DNA from: Isohypsibius dastychi
Taxonomy: Eukaryota; Tardigrada; Eutardigrada; Parachela; Isohypsibiidae
Direction: 5' to 3'
Assembly (NCBI GenBank): GCA_034696485.1
Contig: JAQIWT010000870.1
Coordinates: 1-14,262, forward strand
DNA length: 14,262 nt
Position 1 is the stretch's first letter; each line of letters opens with the position of its first letter. Positions 1 through 10,313 of the stretch are shown here, in pieces. The notes beneath the pieces were generated by a model. It was not told where the DNA came from and ran no database searches. It saw only the letters and a program-made list of their open reading frames with translations. The position numbers and the translations under genes are program-made.

Positions 1-1
1 G

Positions 2-31
2 GCTAACCTTACAGTTCCTGCTAACCTTACA
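2..31. repeat. 12-bp direct repeat, two copies with 18-nt period
   Basis: The 12-mer gctaaccttaca occurs at 2-13 and again at 20-31, separated by six bases. Because it lies at the window edge, it may be the end of a longer tandem array. No function can be assigned. Confidence 0.6.
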
Positions 32-776
32 TTCTAAAATGAAACGAGCGTGTCAGGTTAGGAGGAATTTGAGAGTATACAGCTCAAGCAGACTTTGTCG
101 CCAGTCTCGCAAGGACGCAATTAAGACGTGCACTTACGACACATGCGATCTGACCTTTCTCGACACTCTTTCGTCTTGGGAGAAAAATGTTGACATTGGA
201 GAAAATACAACACCATCACCATCCCTCCGAATTTGATGATCTCTTTTACACGTTGGTCTGATTGAATTAACGAGAAGCGAAAATGACCTCCGTTTCTAAT
301 GCAAATATTGGCGACTAGATATATCATCGCAAGAATCAATATATTGCAATTGAGAGCACGACAAATTCAAAGTCGCATCATTGACAAGCCAAATAAATTC
401 ATTGTCATTCAAAGTGAAATTTTCGCAGCAGCGCCAGTTGGGGATCAGGCTTGAAATTCATGATGTTCGCGTTGAGCAAACACTTGACAAGCACCATCAA
501 GCTAGTAGCAACTGCTCAACAACTGTTCCATAGTTTTCCTAAACAGTAACGGATAATGCAATGACTGCTCGAGTGCCGAGATTTTAAGGTCAAATTACAG
601 ATACTTTTTGTCAAGAAAAATCGATAAACACTTCAAATGGAAACAGACTTGATTCGCTGAATTTAGTTGAGTCGGAGACTTCGTGGTACCCAGTTTTTAG
701 ATTGAAACAAATTTTACTGTGCGGATGTCAATTTCTGTTTATTCAGTTTTCTGCACATTGTTCTCGAAATACAATA

Positions 777-798
777 TGGCGCTCGTTTGCAGGCGCCA
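777..798. repeat. Short GC-rich inverted repeat
   Basis: The arms tggcgc (777-782) and gcgcca (793-798) are perfect reverse complements around a 10-nt loop. They stand out because the surrounding DNA is AT-rich. This could be a small hairpin or a dyad binding site, but chance is not excluded. Confidence 0.4.
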
Positions 799-918
799 AA
801 TGAAAAATCTCTTCGTGTGGGGCACAAATTAGATTGGAGATCTAGACCGTAATGTATTTCATTTGTTGATCGCCATCAGACTTCCCTTGACTTTTGTTTG
901 CTTACTTTGAGGTTAGAA

Positions 919-986
919 GAATGTAATGTTCCAGCTACCGAGTGTCTGAAACACGAAAATTCATGTTCTTGTGTTACATTACATTC
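919..986. repeat. 11-bp inverted repeat with 46-nt spacer
   Basis: The arm gaatgtaatgt at 919-929 is matched by its exact reverse complement at 976-986. The spacer holds a second small dyad (gtgt ctgaa acac near 942-954). As RNA this could fold into a branched hairpin, but no known RNA family is recognised and no transcript boundary is visible. Confidence 0.4.
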
Positions 987-2356
987 CAGTTCGCTACGAA
1001 TCATCCGTGAAAAAGAGAATGATAATCCTTAATATTCTGAACGAAAACAGAGGAAGTTAGCTAAAGTATTGCTCCCTTTGCCGCGAACTACTGGTACATC
1101 GGAATCGGATACCTACGGTTAAATTTTTCATAGAAGGTACAGAAAATTTCAGAAACCAACTCATCAAACTTGACACATGTTGTAAAAACTCAAGAACAAA
1201 ACATAGGGAAAACGTCACAAAACGAACTCTGTATTACTGAAGTTGAAAATTCCGCAAAAAATATCACAATTTACTGATTTTGCTAATGAAACATCTCGAT
1301 GAATATTAGTCTGGGGAAGGCAATTCCTTTTTCACTATCGGTGCATGATGTTTACCAGGTGTTATGTTCAAGTGATCTGTAAACTTTTAGCAATCTCAAA
1401 GGTATTTCGAATCAGTTTGTGTCATTTTCAAAGTATCTGTAATCCGAGCTCAACAACTTTTAAATCGGTCTCACAAAAGCAGCACGTCTCGAAAGAAAAT
1501 CTTACTACTACCATACAATCAAATTCCGTGGTCGTAGTGTAAAATCGGTAGTTCAAAGTAAAAAATAAACATGTACTCACAGCACCATATTATTTGCTAC
1601 AGCGTCAACGGCGTCACGAAACAAAAGAATCTAATTGTTATACGGAACAGTACAAGTAGGCCAGTTCACGTGGTACTGAAAACTTTCTTGAAATCATTAC
1701 CGAATTAAATCCACCCATTTCACCCACTCGGAAGTGGTGTCAGAAAATTGGCAGTTAATATTATCGACATCAACAACCGTTTCACGTTACCAAACCATGA
1801 ATAATTCCCGCAGAGACATATATTCGGCCTCAAAACAATTAAACAAATTCGACAGAAACAATAAAACGAAAAATCTTGATTTTCTCAGATCCCACTTTAA
1901 GATCTAACCTGTTTTAGTGATTAACACAAAAAACACTCAAGATGAAAAAATTGTTACTACGAAATCGTAAAATCATTGAAGCAGGTCAAACGGAAGTTCG
2001 TGCGAGCAACAATGTCAGGCTTTTCCACAAAAGGTTACAACTGTTACAACGTTCGCAGCGCAAAGTAAAGTTAACAGGTTAAACTCCTTCAGGATTATAA
2101 TAGCTAAATGAAGAGCACCTCACCGCGAGTTACAGCGCACATAAAAGGTAAATTGAAACTGGACACCAACCCGTTCAACCTTCCCAAACATTATCACGCG
2201 TGTGCCATACCGCACTTTCTATCATCGAGATTACCAAGATCAATGTCAAAGATTTTTTTGAATGATTTTCAGCGGAATTATTGACAGATTGACACGGAAT
2301 AATCCCAGACTGGAGACATCACCGCTTCAAAATAACATGTAGAGAATTTGTTGAGG

Positions 2357-3495
2357 ATGTATGGGAAGCACGTCGAGCCGGTTATTTTGTTAATTTTCTA
2401 TATCTTGTCAGGTACGAAATATATCTGAGAAAAACCACAAAAATCAGTTGAATTTCTGCGTAGATCGATATTTATTTCTTCAAAAAACAATGGTGTTCGT
2501 GCTTAATAAATTGTCTTTCTTGGCAGAAACCCTTGCTTGTTACTGTCCGCATATTTGGGAGCCGGTCTGTGGAACAGATGAACAATTATACTCGAACCTC
2601 TGCTTTTTCATGTGCGCAAAAATGAACCAGAAAGGTGAGAAGATTATTCCAGAAATATTCCGCGAAATCTGGATTAAGGGAGTCATTACGCAAAAAAGAC
2701 GTCTTTTCCTTGACGTTGTTTTCTTGACGGTTTTTTTCGTTGGCTCTGACAATCGTACCAACAATACTGTATGGATTGCAAAAAAACAAAATATTAACGT
2801 TGTATTTAATATCCAACTAATATTTCAGCCGATGACAACGCGGTCAGGTAAATTATTATTATTATATAACCGAATTAATCTACGTGCCACAGTTCTACTG
2901 TACAACACTACTAATACTATTCGTTCCGAATGATTCCGCGGAAACGCTACGATATAAAATTCTTTGTACAGTATCAAGAGGGTTTATTCACTCTAATAGG
3001 TTTCAGAACAAATGTTTCTCTTCCAGGAATTCAAGAGAATTCAACATCCTCCCACTTTCCCATTTATTCCAATTCATTCTTTTCACGTTACTTCTAGATC
3101 TCATGCCTCAGCAAATGTCCGCCTGCACACCTGCAAATCCCGCGAATTCAAACAGTGAAAACGAAGGTGGTGTTCTCGATTTCCCAGCCCCAGCCGTCGG
3201 AACTGCAACGAACAACGTTGTTCCGGAAAGAGATCCGACATTTGACAGCGCTATTCGAACCCAGTCTGGTCAAGCCTATGGAAATGGCTATATGCCAGTC
3301 TGTAACTGGAGCTGCCGCAAAACACCTACTCATCCCTCGCTCAAGATATGCGATGAAATCAACGGAGCTTATGCTTCTGACTGCGAATTTTATAAAGCTG
3401 TTTGTCGCGCTGAATATCGAGGATTTATGCTCAGAAGAGTGCCTTGCAAAAAGACTCAAGTAACGCCTTCGAACAGAAGAAAAACTTGGTTGTAA
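2357..3495 (+). CDS. Secreted two-domain Kazal-type protein (probable serine protease inhibitor)
   Basis: Preferred model: exons 2357-2411, 2527-2634 and 3098-3495, giving 186 residues. Exon 1 encodes almost exactly a signal peptide: a short charged start, then the hydrophobic core VILLIFYIL, with a plausible cleavage after ETLA near residue 22. Kazal domain 1 (residues 23-64) has six cysteines at 23, 25, 33, 44, 48 and 64 with classical spacing (C-x7-C-x10-C-x3-C) and the signature PVCGTD..LYSN. A Ser/Asn/Pro-rich linker follows. A divergent Kazal domain 2 (about 123-171) has cysteines at 123, 127, 139, 150, 157 and 171. Kazal proteins block serine proteases through a loop beside the second cysteine; by that alignment the contact (P1) residue would be His in domain 1 and Lys in domain 2, which is inference. 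Splice phases agree at both junctions, and the 3098 acceptor supplies the sixth cysteine of domain 1. The tail is basic. A Kazal-containing matrix or follistatin-like protein is an alternative. Confidence 0.72.
2829..2847 (+). other. Candidate 19-nt alternative micro-exon in the Kazal gene
   Basis: This stretch is bounded by a good acceptor (tatttcag) and a good donor (gtaaat) inside the 463-bp second intron of the Kazal gene. It enters in phase 1 and leaves in phase 2, so it can only be used if the next exon begins at the acceptor ending at 3026. That combination is also open through to the stop codon, and would add a hydrophobic stretch between domain 1 and its last cysteine. I regard it as an optional or cryptic exon. 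Confidence 0.3.
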
Positions 3496-3511
3496 AACAT
3501 TTCTCACTTGA

Positions 3512-3517
3512 TTTATT
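3512..3517 (-). terminator. Possible poly(A) signal of the sorting nexin gene
   Basis: The plus-strand tttatt reads AATAAA on the minus strand, about 420 nt beyond the sorting nexin stop codon. If it is used, the two convergent transcripts overlap at their 3' ends. A closer non-canonical signal is equally possible. Confidence 0.25.
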
Positions 3518-3537
3518 CTGGTTCTTTTCGTGAACTC

Positions 3538-3543
3538 AATAAA
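3538..3543 (+). terminator. Poly(A) signal AATAAA of the Kazal gene
   Basis: A canonical AATAAA lies 43 nt after the stop codon at 3495, the usual position for a short 3' UTR on the plus strand. Confidence 0.7.
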
Positions 3544-3935
3544 GAACCAAAAGAAAACTCTTCGAACAATTTGTCCATAGACTGAATTCCAACACTAAAC
3601 TAAAACAGAAAAGAGAAATCACCAGAACCGCCACAGGTAAGTTCCGACAGAATCTAATGTGTTAAAACGGGATAAATAAATTCTAAGACCACAGAACCTC
3701 AAGAAATCGCCACCTTCCCACGCAAACTAAAAAAGACTAGCATGCAATGCCGAAACTCACAAAAACTAAACGGGCGACTGGAATTCTTGGATCAGGAAAA
3801 TTCGACATCGAACGGCAATCCACTACAGTAATATCCCATAACCTCCAGATTCACAGATTACGATACTGAACGAGACTTGCTTTAAGATTATCCACAATCT
3901 ACATAAAAAAATTTAGAAAATGTTTTCAGTATAAA
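3544..3935. other. Intergenic region between convergent 3' ends
   Basis: AT-rich sequence between the poly(A) signal of the Kazal gene (+) and the stop codon of the sorting nexin (-). I see no gene in it, and no minus-strand AATAAA for the sorting nexin within it. The nearest minus-strand AATAAA reads from 3517 to 3512, inside the 3' UTR of the Kazal gene. Confidence 0.5.
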
Positions 3936-6955
<3,020 letters not shown>

Positions 6956-7637
6956 GCTCTGCAGCTTTCTAACACTTCCAGTGCGAGCTTCCAGTCGAAA
7001 AGAACGTAACACGGATCAGCGATGCCAACGACGATAAACAATCACAAACGATAATGAACTGTCATCAAATAGCCATATTGAAGCATCAATCCACTCCAAG
7101 AGACCTGCACAGATCAAGGTGTAAACAAAGCTTCTCTCCTGATCAGCGACGTGAAGATCCACGCAAAAAAATCACATTCAGATATAATTCCTGTTTTCCA
7201 GCTGACCAGCAGCTTTTCTGCAACACACATCCTTTTACTTACTTCGTCCAAATTCAACTTATTCTAAGTAGGCTACACTGAATAACTTACTTTCAGACTA
7301 AAGCTCTCGGTGTTCCATGTCCATGGCAAAACGGGAAGTCTTCACGAAGAAAGGACACTTTCAATTCTTCAAAGTTTTCAGAATGAAGTTTTCGTCATCC
7401 GACCCACCTCACTCGTTTCGTGTCGAGCCTTTATTGATTGGGGCTTACAGACCAACCGTGCGTTTGCCCCATGACGTATAAAATTCACACTCGGCTTGTT
7501 CACGTCACGGCGAATATCCGTTCAATCCAAACCTGGCTATCTGTACTTGTAGGAAAAGGGTTTGCTCTGTGAATTTTCTCTTTCTCGTTCTGCCCACATT
7601 GTTTTCCTCAACGAGGTTGTCGTTCACGAATTCCGAA
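6956..7637. promoter_or_regulatory. Shared upstream region of two divergent genes (sorting nexin and BRF1)
   Basis: The 682 bp between the two divergent start codons contain no convincing gene. The plus-strand frame at about 7054-7281 has no domain. The BRF1-proximal half is richer in GC and promoter-like motifs: inverted CCAAT (ATTGG) at 7437-7441, TATAAAA at 7477-7483, and CRE-like half sites on either side of the TATA box. A forkhead-type GTAAACAA lies at 7121-7128. The sorting nexin side shows no TATA box. Motif calls are by eye only. Confidence 0.55.
7472..7507 (+). promoter_or_regulatory. Core promoter candidate of BRF1: TATA box between two inverted TGACGT half sites
   Basis: TGACGT at 7472-7477 abuts TATAAAA at 7477-7483, and the inverse ACGTCA follows at 7502-7507. 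These sit 131-166 nt upstream of the BRF1 start codon at 7638. TGACGT is the half-site core bound by CREB/ATF-type bZIP factors. The arrangement is visible in the sequence; its use is inferred. Confidence 0.4.
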
Positions 7638-9906
7638 ATGTTTAGCAACTTCTCTAACATGTTACCAGATCTCACGTGTCCTCGTTGTCTTGGTCTCGTC
7701 GAGTGGTGTCCTGCTGCTCGCAGTTTGGTTCGTAAAGTTGTTTTAAATTGGTGCTTTTCGAGGAAAATTGAGTTTTTGCAAGAAGTTTCCGAGACTTGAA
7801 CTTGATTCTTGCTTTCTTCTTTGCTAATTATTCTCTTTCACAGAATTGTTCACAGTGCGGACAAGTGATCGAGGACCAACCAATTCACGAGCCCACGATC
7901 CAGTACGAACCCGGCAGAATGGGATCCAGAGAAGGTCAAAGCTGCAAGCTGGTCGGTGCGTCATTGACATTGAATTTCATGTTTTAGTTCAAGAAGTCGG
8001 GGAGAACTGTCTGATGTTTGGGGGTTGAAGAATTTCTGAAGCAGGTTCTATTTTATTCCATGTGAGAATCTCACAAACAGAAATCCAGTTCCCTTCATAG
8101 AATAGTTGGACTGCAAACCAAGAAACAGGCTGGTTATTCATATGGTAATCGTTATTCTTCCTTTTTGCAGACGAAGGAAGCGTGGTGGGCCAGCCACATC
8201 CGGGTGGACACCGCTTCTACGCGCCCAAGAAACGAGAATACAGAAAGGACCTTTCCGCTATGGCCTCAAGAGTCGATGGCCTGAATGAGATCATGAACAG
8301 CGCGGATATTGTGAATAGAGCAGACCGGTATTACGAGTGGTGTCGGTTGAAAGAGCAGTTCGGAACCCGGGGACGGCCAGCTGAGACTGTGCAAGCGGCT
8401 GTCCTTTATTTGGGTGAGCAAATGGTTTGTTATTGTGAGTTCTTTCAAGTAATACTGAAAGAATATTTTTCGTGAGGAAAGAAGGGCGCTGTATTATACT
8501 AGTGTGGAGTTTTGTTTTGTTGTTTCCTGAGGAGGGTATGGTGGTGGTCCATTGGTTATCGCTCTCCGTGACCTTTCCGGAAGTTCTGAGGTTTCACCGG
8601 AGTTTGTGAGCTTTTTTTCTTTTTTCAGCGGCCAACTTTTTCGAGCCGAGTTATACTGTGGATGACTTTGTGGAGGTATCTGCAACCACGAAATCCAAGC
8701 TTCGACGTATGGTCGGTGACATCTGTAAAAGGTATTTGGATCAAAACTAAGATCTCTCGAGATAACGTGATAACCAGTTTCAAAGTCTGGAAAATTTCTC
8801 TTGCAGTGTTTTTAGTGTCTTGCTTTATGTGGGATTGTTGCAGATTGTGCATACAAAGCCCGTTTTGCGACCCGGCTTTGCTCGTTGGACGCTATTGCAA
8901 CCATTTTATTGCCAGCAAGAAAGAAGCCAGTAAAATAAAGGACGTCGCTGATGGAATTGTAGAGAAAATGAAATGCGCCTACATTCATGTCGGTCGGATG
9001 CCTTCTGCTGTCGCTGCAGCCGCCGTCCTTGTAGCATGTCGTACCTTCGGGAAGGAACTCGACATCGAGGAGCTTGAGAATGTGGCCCACGCACACCGTT
9101 CCACCATTCAGAAACGTCTAGCGGAATTCGCAAATACGACGAGTGCTCAGCTGAATTTCCGGGATTTTCTGGATTTTGAGGCTTTGAACGGCGAAGGTCC
9201 GCCGGCTTTGTTGAACAAGAAAGAAGAAGCACCGGTATTTTCATCAGATCAGATTTTTCACTTATAAATGTGTTTTTCAACTCGATTCTGATATTGCAGG
9301 AAATTCCAACCGATGAACAGAGGAAAGAATGGGCATCTCAGTTGGAAATGATGGTGAAGCTACAGGAGAGTGATCGTTTGAGTGAATCAGGTACGAAGTT
9401 CGTACAAGTGTTCCACCGGAAGTGAGGTCTAAAGGCTACTTTATTTTGCAGACAAAGAGCTCTTGAAGTTCAGTATCCAAGCTATTTGGAATATGATCGA
9501 AAAAATAGAAAGTAAGCCTGGAGGTTTGCTGTGTTCCTCCTCGGATGCTGGTAACACTTTCGAAGATGATCGAATGGAACCAGAAAATTTCGAAGCTGAG
9601 CTGAGCGACCAAGAGAAAGCGGAGATGGATGTGCTTTTCTGCAACGAGGCTGAACAGAAAGTTCGACTGGTCAACTTCCGGCGGAAGTACACGGCGTTTT
9701 TGAATGAAAAAGCGAAGAGATCCGAAGAAATTGCGGCAAAGAAAGAGGAGGCTGCTGAAGCTCGAACGCTCAAAAAAAGCCGGAAAAGTAGTTATGGTGT
9801 CCCAGCTCCTTCGGAAATGGATCAATCGTCTTGCAGTTCTTTTCACCATCTAATTGACGCGGATCGCTTTGAAGAATATATCAGTGAAGCAGAAGATGAC
9901 GACTGA
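7638..9906 (+). CDS. brf1: BRF1, TFIIB-related subunit of RNA polymerase III initiation factor TFIIIB
   Basis: Exons: 7638-7727, 7844-7955, 8171-8413, 8629-8731, 8844-9234, 9300-9390, 9452-9906, giving about 494 residues. BRF1 joins TBP and BDP1 in TFIIIB and recruits Pol III to tRNA, 5S and U6 genes in the nucleus. The zinc ribbon is Cys14/Cys17 (CPRC) and Cys32/Cys35 (CSQCG), split by intron 1. Cyclin fold 1 spans about 85-180. Cyclin fold 2 spans about 185-275, including HVGRMPS, AAAVLVACRTF and STIQKRLAEF, which match the BRF1 pattern TGRRPSG, ALLVAAR, STLRKRLTEF. The C-terminal TBP-binding homology block lies at about 393-440 (KVRLVNFRRKYTAFLNEKA). It ends in an acidic tail. At about 494 residues it is shorter than human BRF1 (about 677). 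The 3' end of exon 1 is uncertain: donors at 7728 (gttcgt) and 7737 keep frame, whereas the stronger-looking gtaaag at 7732 does not. The start could also be 7659. Confidence 0.92.
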
Positions 9907-10313
9907 ATGGAATTCTCAGATAGCAATGTTTTTGATGTGCCTCATGAATGAGTGTTTCATTTTTCGTCATGATGAAACGTTAGTGTCCCCCGTGGACTTT
10001 TGACTTGGTGTCTTTCTGGCCGTATTGAGTATGGTTCGTGGGTCGCTCCAGAAACTTCCTGTGTTTTTAGTGTGCCGTTTTCCACGGAATGTATTGAGTT
10101 TTCTACTTCATTCAATGTCGATGAACTCACAACAAAAACTATCAGTTGAATATTGACCTTTGCGTTAACTTTTAGGCACCTCGCCCACTCCCCCCCCCCT
10201 CCATACCCTTGTAACGAAAGCTTTTGTTTTCTTCGCATTTGCTGATTTCGGGACTGCGAGTTGCACCGATCCTCTTGTATGTTATTATCAGTGGTTTTCG
10301 GATTTTAAGGGAA
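9907..10313. other. Intergenic region between BRF1 and the Tudor gene
   Basis: About 400 bp holding the BRF1 3' UTR and probably the Tudor gene's promoter. I see no AATAAA after the BRF1 stop codon. A run of ten C residues at 10190-10199, followed by more pyrimidine-rich sequence, is the only striking feature. No gene is seen on either strand. Confidence 0.5.
10190..10199 (+). repeat. Homopolymer run of ten C
   Basis: A C10 tract inside a C-rich stretch (about 10183-10208) lies 115 nt upstream of the Tudor start codon. It is unusual in this AT-rich window. It could be a poly(C)-protein or zinc-finger binding site, and the exact length in an assembly is error-prone. Confidence 0.7.

Larger units (their letters stand above)
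1..2356. other. Gene-poor AT-rich region without a supportable gene
   Basis: I read both strands for exons with matching splice phases and for family motifs, and found none I would defend. All open frames are short (72 codons or fewer) and lack recognisable domains. The region holds a 12-bp direct repeat at its left edge (2-13 and 20-31), an inverted repeat at 919-986, and a small GC-rich hairpin at 777-798. It may contain the upstream regulatory DNA of the Kazal gene that begins at 2357, or the introns or untranslated part of a gene lying to the left. No tRNA-like A/B box pair was seen. Confidence 0.5.

Noticed and set aside
121-339. Minus-strand 72-codon frame near the left edge with several cysteines
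   Set aside because: No recognised cysteine pattern or domain, no adjoining exon found, and such a length occurs by chance.
461-548. Small open frame beginning with two Met codons, slightly coding-like in composition
   Set aside because: Only about 28 codons, no signal peptide or family match, no splice partners with matching phase.
3155-3463. A 102-codon plus-strand frame and a 119-codon minus-strand frame overlapping the Kazal exon
   Set aside because: The frame ending at 3495 carries the second Kazal domain with correctly spaced cysteines and joins the upstream exons in phase; the other two show no domain.
7054-7281. 75-codon plus-strand frame in the divergent promoter region
   Set aside because: Low-complexity, no domain, and no splice partner; more likely upstream regulatory DNA.
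7846-8028. Alternative frame over BRF1 exon 2
   Set aside because: The overlapping frame carries the second Cys pair of the zinc ribbon and joins exon 3 in phase; this one breaks both.
8812-8843. Acceptor ttgcag ending at 8811 as the start of BRF1 exon 5
   Set aside because: It puts the exon out of phase with the donor at 8732; the next acceptor (ending 8843) restores the frame and reads RLCIQSPFCDPALL into cyclin fold 2.
9436-9849. Long open frames on the minus strand across the BRF1 3' exon (up to 137 codons)
   Set aside because: They are antisense to a well-supported BRF1 exon, have Ser/Phe-rich composition typical of reverse-read Lys/Glu-rich coding sequence, and match no family.
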